Source: Rhizobium tumorigenes
Lineage (GTDB): Bacteria; Pseudomonadota; Alphaproteobacteria; Rhizobiales; Rhizobiaceae
Direction: 5' to 3'
Length of the DNA: 64,000 bases
Assembly (NCBI RefSeq): GCF_003240565.2
Contig: NZ_CP117259.1
Location: 62,001 to 126,000, forward strand
Each line of letters begins with the position of its first letter. Positions within the stretch are counted from its first letter, which is position 1. A program made the translations under genes and the position numbers. Of this stretch, positions 24,928 to 33,106 are shown one piece after another. The notes beneath the pieces are model-generated. The model was not told the origin of the DNA and did not search any database. It worked only from the letters and a program-made list of their open reading frames with translations.

Positions 24928-26157
24928 TCAAGGCCTGATCAGCCGTCCGCGCGGCCGCTCGAAAGTCTTGCGACCGCCTTTCCAGCCTGCCAGCACCGGC
25001 CTGATTTCGCGGACGATCGCGGCCGGATCGGCCCCATCGATGAGGATCATGTCGGCCGGCGCGCCGAGTTTGATATCACGCTCCTGCCCCATCAGCCGCG
25101 CCGCGCCGTTGGTGACCATTGCAAAGACGCCCAGAATGTCCGCATCGAGCGAAACCTGCGCCACATTGGCGTAGAGATTGGCCATGCGGATCAGCGACGC
25201 GTCGCCATAGGGGGTGAAAGGGTTCATGACATTGTTGGTGGCGATCGATGTCACCACGCCAAGCTTCGACAGATCCAAGGCCGGGGCGACGCCGCGGGGC
25301 ACCAGATGATCCCGGTCGCGGCCGGTCAGAAAGAGGTCCGTGGACGGCAGTACCGTCACTGCCACACCGGCGTCGGCCAGCCGGCTACCGATCTCGGAAA
25401 CCGCATGTGGCGACAGGGCGGACAGCTTGGTCACATGGCCGACCGAGACCCGCCCATTGTAACCGCGCGCCACCGTCTCTGAAATCACCGCGGGAAGGTT
25501 GGAGTTCTCCGGGTTCAGATCGAAATCGAGATGGAAGTCCACCGCTGTGCCGAAACGCTCGGCGAGATCGAAGATACGGCGGATATGCTCCTTGGGTTCG
25601 GGGTCGGTGTAGGGGCAGCCACCGACCAGATCAGCGCCGTCGGCAAGCGCCTGCGCCAGCATCGCATCGGTTTCCGGCTCCTGTGTCAGCCCCTCCTGCG
25701 CAAAGGCGCAGATCTCGATATCGATGGCCCACGCATAGTCCGACTTCAGCTGACGGATAGCCTCGAAAGAGCGAAACCCGGCGCGAGGGTCGATCTCGAC
25801 GAAGGTACGCAGCAGCGTCGTGCCCTGAAGGATGGCCCGCTCCAGAACGGTGGACGCGCGGGTATAGACATCTTCAACGGTAAAACCGGCTTTCGCCCGC
25901 GCCGTTTCGCGCACCGCTTCGGCAAGAGTTCCCTCGCAGATCGAGCATCTGCCGAGGATGCCGGCCTTATCGAGATGGATATGGCTGTCGACAAAGCCGC
26001 TGCAAAGATAGCCCCCGCCGGCGTCTTCGACCATGCCGCCGAAGGGAATGGCTCGATCTATCGCAGCGACAAGCCCCTTCGATATCCCGAGATCCATCTT
26101 GGTCCGATAACCGGGCAGGCGTGCGTTGGCGATGACGAAGTCGAATGGCATGGGCAT
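24928..26157 (-). CDS. Cytosine deaminase-like amidohydrolase
   Basis: This 409-residue member of the amidohydrolase superfamily has a metal-binding HIHLDK motif near residues 58-63. A later His pair (DFHLDFDL near 214-221 and VGHVTKLSAL near 243-252) and an Asp in VLPSTDLFLTGR supply the remaining expected ligands, and the organisation is that of CodA-like cytosine/isoguanine deaminases. The start may be the ATG at 26157 or at 26151; the second has better spacing from GGGG. It is convergent with the DUF1612 gene. The true substrate among cyclic amidines, pyrimidines or triazines is not determinable. Confidence 0.82.
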   Translation of the reverse strand: MPMPFDFVIANARLPGYRTKMDLGISKGLVAAIDRAIPFGGMVEDAGGGYLCSGFVDSHIHLDKAGILGRCSICEGTLAEAVRETARAKAGFTVEDVYTRASTVLERAILQGTTLLRTFVEIDPRAGFRSFEAIRQLKSDYAWAIDIEICAFAQEGLTQEPETDAMLAQALADGADLVGGCPYTDPEPKEHIRRIFDLAERFGTAVDFHLDFDLNPENSNLPAVISETVARGYNGRVSVGHVTKLSALSPHAVSEIGSRLADAGVAVTVLPSTDLFLTGRDRDHLVPRGVAPALDLSKLGVVTSIATNNVMNPFTPYGDASLIRMANLYANVAQVSLDADILGVFAMVTNGAARLMGQERDIKLGAPADMILIDGADPAAIVREIRPVLAGWKGGRKTFERPRGRLIRP

Positions 26158-26390
26158 CCCCGGAAAAGACTGTCGCCGAGATTTACCGGCGCGGGGCAGG
26201 AGGAAGCAAGAGCGCCGCCACCGAATTCATCCGGGAGTGCAAATGGTTCCTCACAGCCGGCCCTTTCGGCGATGAGTATTTGGCAGAAATATCAGCCGCT
26301 TCTCGGCAATTGGGCGAATTCTATAAGGGGATCGTGGTACCACGCGTCGCGGACGCACGTCAGAGAGATAACTCACTCGCGTTAACGAGT

Positions 26391-26457
26391 TTAACATTTT
26401 AGATTTGACTTTATTAGTCCAGAATTTAGATTGGACTTCACCTACCTAAAATGTTAA
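26391..26457 (+). promoter_or_regulatory. Large dyad with internal direct repeats before the NolR-like gene
   Basis: A perfect 12-bp inverted repeat, TTAACATTTTAG (26391-26402) and CTAAAATGTTAA (26446-26457), frames 43 AT-rich bases. Inside and partly overlapping is a direct repeat TTTAGATTTGACTT / TTTAGATTGGACTT (26398-26411 and 26425-26438). The TTTAG/ATTAG elements recall the (A/T)TTAG-N9-A(T/A) site of NolR but do not match it strictly. The layout, 29 bases before the ArsR-type gene, suggests an autoregulatory operator. Confidence 0.6.
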
Positions 26458-26485
26458 TTTTCGGACAAAATTTTCAAGGAATTTC

Positions 26486-26803
26486 ATGTTGGAAAACCCT
26501 ATCTTCGAGCAAAAATCAGCGTTCCTGAGCGCTATGGCCAACGAGCAGCGTTTGCGCGTCCTCGACATTCTGACGCGGGGCGAAATGCCGGTCGGCGCAT
26601 TGGCCGACATGATCGGTCTGAGCCAGTCGGCGCTGTCGCAGCATCTTGCGAAGTTGCGTTCTGCCCACATGGTGAAAACCCGCCGCGATGCGCAGACGGT
26701 TTACTACACTGTCAATTCGGAAAGTGTCCGCAAGGTCCTGGCGCTGCTCGAGGAGATCTTCGAAGCGCCGGAGGTGAAGGCAGAAGGCCTAAAGGCGGGC
26801 TGA
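26486..26803 (+). CDS. NolR-like ArsR-family transcriptional regulator
   Basis: The protein is a 105-residue winged-helix regulator. The stretch FLSAMANEQRLRVLDIL, then VGALADMIGLSQSALSQHLAKLR and TRRDAQTVYYTVNSESV closely follows the rhizobial nodulation regulator NolR, including the recognition helix SQSALSQHL. It has no CVC-type metal-binding pair in helix 3, so it is not an arsenic sensor. AAGGA precedes the ATG. A large dyad lies directly upstream, pointing to autorepression. It may be NolR itself or a plasmid paralogue. Confidence 0.87.
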   Translation: MLENPIFEQKSAFLSAMANEQRLRVLDILTRGEMPVGALADMIGLSQSALSQHLAKLRSAHMVKTRRDAQTVYYTVNSESVRKVLALLEEIFEAPEVKAEGLKAG

Positions 26804-26847
26804 TTTCCAGCACAGCCCCGGCTGTTTCCGGCTTGCTGCAGCAAGAT

Positions 26848-27285
26848 TTAGCTCTTCAGCAGCGAGCCGATCCTGCGGATAGCCAGTTGATAACCTTCCG
26901 TGCCGAGACCGGCGATAACCCCGTCTGCCCGGCTCGACACGTAGGAATGGTGTCGAAACGCCTCGCGCTTGTGAACATTCGAAATGTGCACTTCGATCAC
27001 CAGGCCGTCATAGGCGTTCAGCGCGTCTAGAATCGCGATTGAGGTGTGAGTGAAAGCGGCCGGATTGATAACGATCGCAGCTGCCTCTTCGCGGGCAGCG
27101 TGAATCCAGTCGATGATCTCGTATTCCCGGTTGCTCTGCTCGAAACGGATCGCATGGCCGTATTCCTGCGCCACGCGGCGGCAATCGGCTTCCACGATCG
27201 ACAGGGTCTCGTGGCCATAAACGTCCGGCTGGCGCTTGCCGAGCAGGTTCAGGTTGGGGCCGTTCAGGACGTAGATCAGGCTCAT
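26848..27285 (-). CDS. aroQ: Type II 3-dehydroquinate dehydratase
   Basis: This 145-residue enzyme of the shikimate pathway converts 3-dehydroquinate to 3-dehydroshikimate in the cytoplasm. The signature [17 protein letters not shown] at the N-terminus contains the lid-loop Arg and Tyr. [10 protein letters not shown] (~residue 75) and EVHISN (~residue 99) carry the substrate-binding Asn and catalytic His. The start at 27285 matches the family N-terminus [13 protein letters not shown]. Type II enzymes are usually encoded near accB/accC on rhizobial chromosomes; here it stands alone and may be a second copy or a quinate-catabolic enzyme. Confidence 0.93.
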   Translation of the reverse strand: MSLIYVLNGPNLNLLGKRQPDVYGHETLSIVEADCRRVAQEYGHAIRFEQSNREYEIIDWIHAAREEAAAIVINPAAFTHTSIAILDALNAYDGLVIEVHISNVHKREAFRHHSYVSSRADGVIAGLGTEGYQLAIRRIGSLLKS

Positions 27286-27399
27286 GGTGTTTTCTCGATT
27301 GTCGCGACGGCTTTTGCCAACTGCCAACGGCAAGGCTACAGCATCATAGCCGTTGCTGTCGACCACCGGCACGACGACACGTTAAACTGTCAGCCAAGA

Positions 27400-27708
27400 T
27401 CAGCCCTGCTTTTCGGCCAGTGCTTCGTCCTGCTGGCGATCCTGGTGACGCCGCACAAGCTCGGCCTGTACCTCGTCCTGGAACAACATCACCTGCCGGC
27501 GGACGTCATCTTCGGAAAGGCCCACCGCCGTCAGCTGCGCTGCCAACCTGCGGCATTCCGTTTTCCAGTAATCGACAGCGTCGGTGCCATGCTTATCGTC
27601 CAGTTCCCGTGCGCAACGCTCGATATCACCCGCACGACTTGCCACAGGAAACACCACGATATTGCCATTGCCAACGACACTCAGCAGTTCACTCAACTTC
27701 GACGCCAT
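27400..27708 (-). CDS. DUF6074-like small rhizobial protein
   Basis: A 102-residue protein with the pattern NIVVFPVASRAGDIERCARELDDKHGTDAVDYWKTECRRLAAQL, then LSEDDVRRQVMLFQDEVQAEL. It resembles DUF6074 proteins that are numerous in Rhizobiaceae and have no known function. The ATG at 27708 was preferred over a TTG three codons earlier; GAGGG lies 11 bases upstream. It is mostly helical and charged. Confidence 0.65.
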   Translation of the reverse strand: MASKLSELLSVVGNGNIVVFPVASRAGDIERCARELDDKHGTDAVDYWKTECRRLAAQLTAVGLSEDDVRRQVMLFQDEVQAELVRRHQDRQQDEALAEKQG

Positions 27709-27810
27709 GCGACTCAAAACCCTCGTTTACTGCTCCCTGTTTACGCGCAGTTGGTTAACGGTCTCTTGGCGAGGTAACCGGAATGGCACAACCGCGCCCT
27801 TTGCCTTTCC

Positions 27811-28056
27811 ATGAGTCATCCCGCGCGATGGCGCGAAGACCGGAACGTGAGGATCGCAGGACCTGCTCGCAGCGTTTTCGGAACTGCCTTTGCGACCATC
27901 AACATCGTCGAGGAGGGCTGGCTGCATTGCTGGACAGGCGGCGTGGTGCTCGTCGTCAGCGATCTGAAGCAATATCCCGAACTCAGGCATCTGCATTTCG
28001 TCAACGGCAATCTCTTTTCCTGTTTTATGCAGGAGCACCGTGTAGCGGCTATTTAG
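27811..28056 (+). CDS. Hypothetical protein, possibly cut short by a solitary IS end
   Basis: The frame has 81 codons; the last four (RVAAI and stop) are made by the IS end that begins at 28041. The native part (VFGTAFATINIVEEGWLHCWTGGVVLVVSDLKQYPELRHLHFVNG) looks protein-like but matches no family I recognise. It may be the 5' part of a gene truncated by the former insertion. The rest of 27718-28114 holds nothing else recognisable. Confidence 0.35.
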   Translation: MSHPARWREDRNVRIAGPARSVFGTAFATINIVEEGWLHCWTGGVVLVVSDLKQYPELRHLHFVNGNLFSCFMQEHRVAAI

Positions 28057-28099
28057 CAATGCGCCAGTTGGGCCAGTTAGAGATGCGACAGTATCGCCT
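28041..28099 (+). repeat. Solitary left end of the IS1202/ISNCY-type element
   Basis: About 58 bases repeat the left end of the intact IS (12768-12826) with few differences: TGTAGCGGCTATTTAG, then ATGCG(C/A)CAGTTGGGCCAG and TTAGAGATGCGACAGT. The similarity stops at about 28099 and no transposase or right end follows. It is a relic of an excised or deleted copy, directly beside the end of the nucleotidyltransferase operon. Confidence 0.82.
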
Positions 28100-28114
28100 C
28101 CCCTTCCACAGGTC

Positions 28115-28834
28115 TTAGCCATCCACCTGTTTCATATCCCTGACGTTTTCGACCTTGGTGGTTGTGACAGTGAGTGATTGGGCGAGGATGCCGTTGAACA
28201 GCGGGCAGACGAAGAAGAGGTCGCGGTGTGTCTGGGTGGAGGCGTTTTCGAGGGCGTGGGCTAGCGCTTTCAGGAGGACGGATCCAGAACGGAACGCGTA
28301 GGTTCCAGCCGAGGCTTCGCTGGAGATGACCTTTTTCTCGGCCGCCTCGACCACGTTGCCCTCGTCGTTTTTACGGAGATAGCTGTAGAGCGGATTTTGG
28401 CTCTGGAAGGTCAGCGCGAGGCCGCCGGCTTCTGGGTGGCGGGCAAAGTGGAAGGCTGGATCGAGGGCGGTCGAGTAGAGGATGTCGGCGAGATCGATGA
28501 CGACAGGACTGTTGTGCGAACCGAGTTGCAGGGCTGCGCCGGCAAGGCTGCTGAACGCTGCGCCGGCCGTGAAGTGCGACAGGAAGACGACGCGGCAACC
28601 GGGAAACCAGGCTTGGAGGTAGTTGCTAGCAAAGGCGCGTGTTGCCGGCCGATCGTGGAGCACGAATGCGTAGCTGGAGGGCGCAGTGCCCCTCGCCCAC
28701 GGCCGCTGCTTCAACGTGGCGTGGAGGAAGGGCTCGGCTTGCCCGATATCGATGAGTGCCTTGAGACTGCCATCGGCGGAGACGAAGTCCGGGCCGGCCA
28801 GCGGCACGACGATATTGAGGCCGGCAATGGTCAT
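28115..28834 (-). CDS. Degenerate sugar nucleotidyltransferase-like protein
   Basis: The protein has 239 residues. The order of segments (NIVVPLAG ... SLKALIDIGQAEPFL ... VVIDLADILYS ... AAEKKVISSEASAGTYAFRSGSVLLKAL) follows the NTP_transferase fold of the preceding gene. However, the Gly-rich GxGxR nucleotide loop at the N-terminus is absent, and the metal-site Asp region reads DLADILY. It may be an inactive partner or use a different donor. It begins 5 bases after the dual-domain gene and ends 15 bases from the IS relic, so it is the last gene of a four-gene operon. Confidence 0.7.
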   Translation of the reverse strand: MTIAGLNIVVPLAGPDFVSADGSLKALIDIGQAEPFLHATLKQRPWARGTAPSSYAFVLHDRPATRAFASNYLQAWFPGCRVVFLSHFTAGAAFSSLAGAALQLGSHNSPVVIDLADILYSTALDPAFHFARHPEAGGLALTFQSQNPLYSYLRKNDEGNVVEAAEKKVISSEASAGTYAFRSGSVLLKALAHALENASTQTHRDLFFVCPLFNGILAQSLTVTTTKVENVRDMKQVDG

Positions 28835-28839
28835 CGGCG

Positions 28840-30366
28840 TTACGAGGCCATGGCAAGGGGGGCATCGGCCGAAGACGGTAAGCCGCTGGTGGCGAGGTAT
28901 GCGTTCAGGTCCTCCGGTGTGCCGAGGCCTTTCATGGCATCCGGGCTGACCTCGTAGACGCCGATCCTTGCGCCGTTGCGGATCATGTAGTTGTAGGCCG
29001 GGCAGGTGTAGAACTCGTTGTTCACCCGGTCGTTACAGGCGATCATGTCGACGGCGGCGCGGACGAAATCGGAGCCCCGACGGAAGAGATAGATGCCGAC
29101 GGTGGCGAGATCGGAGATCGGCTTCTTCTCGGCCACCTCGGTGACCAGGCCACGGTCATCGACCTTGGCGAAGGACCATTTCGGGTCCATCTGCGCATCG
29201 CGAAAGACCAGGATCGAGCCGTCGAGCTTGCGCTGCAGGCAATCCTCGATGAAGGCGCTGCAATCGAAATCGACCCACTGATCCGAGTTGGCAATCAGCA
29301 GCGGCCGGTCGTTGTCGAAGCTGCTTCGGGCAAGCAGCACCGTGCAGGCGGTACCCTCCGTCAGGCGGTCCACGGGCCGGATCGTCGTGCCCATTGCCCG
29401 CAAGAGCTGTACGTCTCCATCGCATGCCTTCATGTGCTCGGCGCGCAGCAGCACCGTGGGCGTAGCGTTTGGCGGGCATACATTGCCGATGACATGTTCG
29501 AGCATCATCCGGCCATCGACATCGATGAACGGTTTCGGCTTGCGCCAGTTCTGCCGGGCAAAGCGGCTGCCCTCGCCGGCCGCCGGGATGAGGACGTTGA
29601 TCGGTCGCTCGTCCTGTGACTGGTCGCGCAGGCTTGCGGCGAGCTCAGTGGCGGCGAATTCGGCGATCTTTTCCGGCGAATAGAAGCTGTAATATCTGGA
29701 GGCCTCGATCTTCACATAGGCGACCTCTTCGTCGCTCAGGATGATCTGGTTGAGGGCGGCGGAGAAATAATATTGTCCCTCGACGTCATCGCCGTTGAGG
29801 ATTGCGCGACGTGCCGCTGCGAAGAAGTCACCTGCCCGCCGGAAGTAATAGAAGCCGGCAACGGCGATATCGGAGACGACCCGTTTTTCCGTCGCCTGGG
29901 CGACCCGTCCGTCGCCTTCGGGCACGATGTAGCACCAGCGCGGATGGACGGAGCGGAAGGTGACGACGCCGGAGGCAACGTCGTCGTGGCGAAACTTCTC
30001 CAGAATTTCCATCAGCGGCGCATCGATGATCTGGTCGCTATTGCAGATGACGAGAGGCGCCTCCAGATCCAGTTCGTCGCCGGCAAGCAGCGCGGAGCAG
30101 AGGCCGCCCTTGGTCTCGCCGACGCGCTGTATGACCTTCGTCCCCTGTCCGCCGACAATCATCAGTGTCTCGTCGAGCGAGAAGCGTCGCGCATCGTCCG
30201 CCGAGATGATGAAGCAGAAGCGGGCGTCGGCAATCGTCGACCGCAGGGCCGAGACGACGCAGTCGATCATCGGTTTGCCGGCGATCTCGATCAGCGGCTT
30301 GGGAAAGAAATACTCTTGCTCGGGAAAGAACTGCGAGCGGCTGGCGATCGGCATGAGAATCTGCAT
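28840..30366 (-). CDS. Tandem two-domain nucleotidyltransferase
   Basis: This 508-residue protein holds two NTP_transferase domains. Domain 1 (about 1-245) begins ILMPIASRSQFF ... FPKPLIEIAGKPMID, lacking GxGxR but retaining the PKP and ICNSDQII metal site. Domain 2 (about 255-495) begins LIPAAGEGSRFARQNWRKPKPFIDVDGRMML with a complete loop and IANSDQWVDFD. Both have an AxEK segment (QATEKRVVSDIAVAGFYYF and VAEKKPISDLATVGIYLF). Sugar-1-phosphate or polyol-phosphate activation is expected. Two such domains in one chain are unusual; substrates are unknown. Confidence 0.82.
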   Translation of the reverse strand: MQILMPIASRSQFFPEQEYFFPKPLIEIAGKPMIDCVVSALRSTIADARFCFIISADDARRFSLDETLMIVGGQGTKVIQRVGETKGGLCSALLAGDELDLEAPLVICNSDQIIDAPLMEILEKFRHDDVASGVVTFRSVHPRWCYIVPEGDGRVAQATEKRVVSDIAVAGFYYFRRAGDFFAAARRAILNGDDVEGQYYFSAALNQIILSDEEVAYVKIEASRYYSFYSPEKIAEFAATELAASLRDQSQDERPINVLIPAAGEGSRFARQNWRKPKPFIDVDGRMMLEHVIGNVCPPNATPTVLLRAEHMKACDGDVQLLRAMGTTIRPVDRLTEGTACTVLLARSSFDNDRPLLIANSDQWVDFDCSAFIEDCLQRKLDGSILVFRDAQMDPKWSFAKVDDRGLVTEVAEKKPISDLATVGIYLFRRGSDFVRAAVDMIACNDRVNNEFYTCPAYNYMIRNGARIGVYEVSPDAMKGLGTPEDLNAYLATSGLPSSADAPLAMAS

Positions 30367-30384
30367 GGAGGATCCTGATCGGTG

Positions 30385-31110
30385 TTACGCTGTCTTGCGA
30401 TGGGAGATTGCGGATGTACCGGCATTTGCCGCTTCAGGCCTTGTTGCGTTGAAACCCGTGGAGCCCTGCCCCAGCATGCGGCCCATGTCCGCGAGTTCGA
30501 TCTCGCTGATGCGCTGCATGATCCGCTCATAGGTCACATCGGCGGGCGTGCCGATCACGAGCACATGACCGCCGCTTGCGCGCGCTGCCCGGATGCCGTG
30601 CTCGTTGTCCTCTAGGATCAGGCACTCATGCGGCTCGACGCCGAAGCGCTGCATTGCCGAGAGATACATTTCGGGATCGGGCTTTGCCTTGGCGACGTCC
30701 TCGTTGGAGACAATGGCGTCGATGAACGGCGAAAGCGCTGCGAGGCGCATCATCACCTCGATGGAATTGCGGATCGAATTTGAGCAGACGGCGATCTTAC
30801 GGCCTGATTTGTGCAGTCGTGACAGGGCCTTCTGGTGATGGAAGACCGGCTTGCAACGCAGGTGGGTGAGTTCGATGGTGTAATTCTGCTTCAACCCGTT
30901 CAGCAGATCGTGCAGCCCGCGCGGCAGGCCGTGGGCTGCGGTCAAAATCTCGAGCTTGCGACGTGTCGGCAGTCCATCGAAGGTGGACAGATGGGATTCG
31001 CGGCTGATCGTGTAGCCGAACAGCTCGAGCGCGCGGTTCAGCGCCTCGTAATGCCAGTCCTTGGCGTCGATCAGGACACCATCCATATCGAATAGAACGG
31101 CTTTGATCAT
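30385..31110 (-). CDS. HAD-family hydrolase, beta-phosphoglucomutase/phosphatase type
   Basis: This 241-residue HAD-IA protein has motif I DMDGVLIDA (residues 8-16, nucleophile Asp8 and Asp10), a helical cap, motif II Ser in VCSNSI (~residue 109), motif III Lys in KAKPDPEMY (~residue 142) and motif IV EDNEHG (~residue 164). The last ~35 residues form a low-complexity tail outside the fold. It lies between the phosphodiesterase-like and nucleotidyltransferase genes with an ATGA overlap upstream. It would remove or move a phosphate on a sugar or polyol phosphate that the transferases then activate (inference). Confidence 0.87.
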   Translation of the reverse strand: MIKAVLFDMDGVLIDAKDWHYEALNRALELFGYTISRESHLSTFDGLPTRRKLEILTAAHGLPRGLHDLLNGLKQNYTIELTHLRCKPVFHHQKALSRLHKSGRKIAVCSNSIRNSIEVMMRLAALSPFIDAIVSNEDVAKAKPDPEMYLSAMQRFGVEPHECLILEDNEHGIRAARASGGHVLVIGTPADVTYERIMQRISEIELADMGRMLGQGSTGFNATRPEAANAGTSAISHRKTA

Positions 31111-31769
31111 GCTGCTTCACTCCCGAAATAAACAGCTGCGGCATCGGGAAAATCCGTGCAGAGCAGCATGGAGGCGAGATCCAGGTTTGGTCGATCCCGC
31201 AGCGACGACCAGAAGGTTTCGTGCGGGCGCTTGTGCAGCTCGGGCGAAACCAGCGCGATCGGCTTGCCATTCGTGGACAGTCCCGCTGCCACGTCGACCT
31301 GGGGAAATTCGCCAGTAAAATTGTCGAGCCAGATGCCGGAAGATTCTGCCGCCAGCGCGGGCGTCGGCTCGTATTCGCTAACACGGGTGTACACCGGCAT
31401 TCCGGCCCTGATGTAGGCCAGCATATCCGGGATCGACATATCGAACACGAAATAGGAAGTGACGCCGTGAACGCGCAATGCGCGGTGGGTCATTTCGGCA
31501 AGACCGTCGGCCTTGATGTTCAGCGCCAGCGTTCCCGTGCAGCCGTTGACGGCATAGAAATCGAGTAGCCAGTCGAGGGTGATGATGTCGTCGGAACGGG
31601 TTGGCGGATCGTGGGAAATGACGAGTGTGCCGTCGAGATCGCGAATGTCAGTTTCGAGGCCGAACCCGGCGAGAAGAGCGCTGCAAAGGGCAGTACGCGA
31701 ATTTTTAGCGACGTTGTCGTTCCAGCTGCCGCGATGAGCAAGGATGCTGCTTCTGGCAATCTTGCCCAT
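31107..31769 (-). CDS. Glycerophosphodiester phosphodiesterase-like protein
   Basis: This 220-residue TIM-barrel protein has the GDPD marks: AHRGSW (residues ~11-16, catalytic His), ENSR-like KNSRTAL, GLETDIRDLDGTLVISHDPP (~38-57, metal-binding Glu/Asp and second His). It is shorter than typical GlpQ and has no signal peptide, so it acts in the cytoplasm. The ATG at 31769 has AGGGG 8 bases upstream; an earlier ATG at 31793 lacks one. It is the first gene of the operon HAD - dual nucleotidyltransferase - nucleotidyltransferase, where it may release or recognise a phosphodiester-linked polyol. Confidence 0.78.
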   Translation of the reverse strand: MGKIARSSILAHRGSWNDNVAKNSRTALCSALLAGFGLETDIRDLDGTLVISHDPPTRSDDIITLDWLLDFYAVNGCTGTLALNIKADGLAEMTHRALRVHGVTSYFVFDMSIPDMLAYIRAGMPVYTRVSEYEPTPALAAESSGIWLDNFTGEFPQVDVAAGLSTNGKPIALVSPELHKRPHETFWSSLRDRPNLDLASMLLCTDFPDAAAVYFGSEAA

Positions 31770-32003
31770 TCTACCGCCCCTGCCCGAGATCATCGATCAG
31801 CACATGCCGTCCCTGCATGGCCGTGCCGCAGCAAAACCCTGAGTCGCGCTGTCCAGATCATTGGAGGGGCTGCAGCTTGTGCCAGCCTTATGGTCGAGCA
31901 ATATGCGGGGAAAATCGTCCGATGGTCATCAAGTCAAAGTTGTAGGCTGAGGCAATAATGCGTCTGCACAATGTGTGAGCATGACGCCGGGCGCTTAGCG
32001 CGA

Positions 32004-32504
32004 TCAGTGCGGCCGCAGTTCCATCGATTGCTCCGCAGCCGCCGCTCCGTCCGTTGAAGCTGTACCCTGCTCGGCCATTCGCGCCGAGAGATCGAAGAGT
32101 TCTGTCAGTTCCTGGTGCTCGCGGTAGGCCGACAACCAGTTCTGCTCGCTGGCAGCCTTTGCTTCCGCGGCATCGTCTATCCATGACGCGAGGGGGTCGC
32201 GTGGTTCTTCCTGGTCGGACGGTTTGTCAATCGGCTGGAACTGGGCGATCAGGAGGCCGATTTTCTGTAACTGGGAGCGCTGCTGCATCCGGCGTTCGTT
32301 GGCGATCAGCAGTCGGAAGGCGTTCACCAAAGTGCTCTTCGGTGAAGGCAGTTCTTCGATGTCTACAAGCCTTGTCTCGGTAATCGGGTTGGATTTCAGG
32401 TAGACGAGAAACTCGCGGACAATGTGACCGGCGTGGAGCAGCGGCGCTGTGTCGATTGGTGTTTCCGACGTGCACTGCTCGAGCGTTCTGTCATGGAGTT
32501 CCAT
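32004..32504 (-). CDS. Hypothetical cytoplasmic protein
   Basis: This 166-residue hydrophilic protein has no recognised domain. It is largely helical, with segments HIVREFLVYLKSNPITETRLVDIEELPSPKSTLVNAFRLLIANE and a C-terminal Ala/Glu-rich stretch. The ATG at 32504 is preceded by GGAAGGAT; a longer frame upstream has no ribosome site. It stands alone between the polysaccharide-type operon and the ery genes. Possibly a rhizobial lineage-specific protein. Confidence 0.6.
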   Translation of the reverse strand: MELHDRTLEQCTSETPIDTAPLLHAGHIVREFLVYLKSNPITETRLVDIEELPSPKSTLVNAFRLLIANERRMQQRSQLQKIGLLIAQFQPIDKPSDQEEPRDPLASWIDDAAEAKAASEQNWLSAYREHQELTELFDLSARMAEQGTASTDGAAAAEQSMELRPH

Positions 32505-32576
32505 TTGTAAATCCTTCCGATTTCGCTCGTTAACGCATTCGAAAGGATTTGGTTCAACTGACGCCTGGACGGGCAT

Positions 32577-32604
32577 CCACGGCCTCGGTGGGCTGAAGCC
32601 GTGG
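32577..32604 (-). terminator. Hairpin after the ery operon
   Basis: CCACGGC and GCCGTGG pair across a 14-base loop just beyond the eryI stop. There is no clear T-run on the minus strand, so it could be a transcript-end stabilising hairpin rather than a strong terminator. Confidence 0.35.
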
Positions 32605-32614
32605 AGGTCATGCT

Positions 32615-33067
32615 TTAGTCGCGGAACTTGCTGTCGAGTTCGTTGATGGCGGCGACGTTGGAGGCGCTGCGGCCGTTTTCGTCGAAGGTCTGCGCGAGGT
32701 AGGCATCGGCGATGGATTTTGCGACTTCACTGCCGATGACGCGAGAGCCCATGGTGATGATCTGGGCGTTGTTGGATAGAGCTGCGCGCTCCGCCGAATA
32801 GGTGTCGTGGCAAAGGGCGGCGCGGATGCCGGGGACCTTGTTGGCGGAGATCGACACGCCGATGCCGGTGCCGCAGACGAGGATGGCGCGGTCGTATTTG
32901 CCGGCCAGCACATCGGCGGCGACGCGAGCCGACAGATTGGCGTAGAATTCGTCCGAGCCATCGATGGGCTTGGAGACTTCGGAGACCTCGTGGCGGTCCT
33001 TCAGGTATTCGGCGAGGACGTGGGCGAGCCCGTTTCCGGCGCTATCGCCAGCGATTGCGAGTTTCAT
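32615..33067 (-). CDS. eryI: D-erythrulose 4-phosphate isomerase, RpiB/LacAB family
   Basis: This 150-residue protein of the RpiB fold has the Cys-containing active loop [27 protein letters not shown] (residues ~62-88) and the RGSxG-like MGSRVIG segment (~107). In Brucella and rhizobia the RpiB paralogue of the erythritol locus (EryI) converts D-erythrulose 4-phosphate to D-erythrose 4-phosphate, which enters the pentose phosphate pathway. AAGGAG precedes the ATG. As last gene of eryDABCHI, the erythritol assignment rests on context as well as family. Confidence 0.9.
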   Translation of the reverse strand: MKLAIAGDSAGNGLAHVLAEYLKDRHEVSEVSKPIDGSDEFYANLSARVAADVLAGKYDRAILVCGTGIGVSISANKVPGIRAALCHDTYSAERAALSNNAQIITMGSRVIGSEVAKSIADAYLAQTFDENGRSASNVAAINELDSKFRD

Positions 33068-33106
33068 GGGTTTTCTCCTTCGTGTGTGAACTGGATATGG
33101 GGTCGA

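Noticed and set aside
26145..26402. 85-codon plus-strand frame before the NolR-like gene
   Set aside because: It starts inside the amidohydrolase gene on the other strand and ends inside the operator dyad; its sequence resembles no family.
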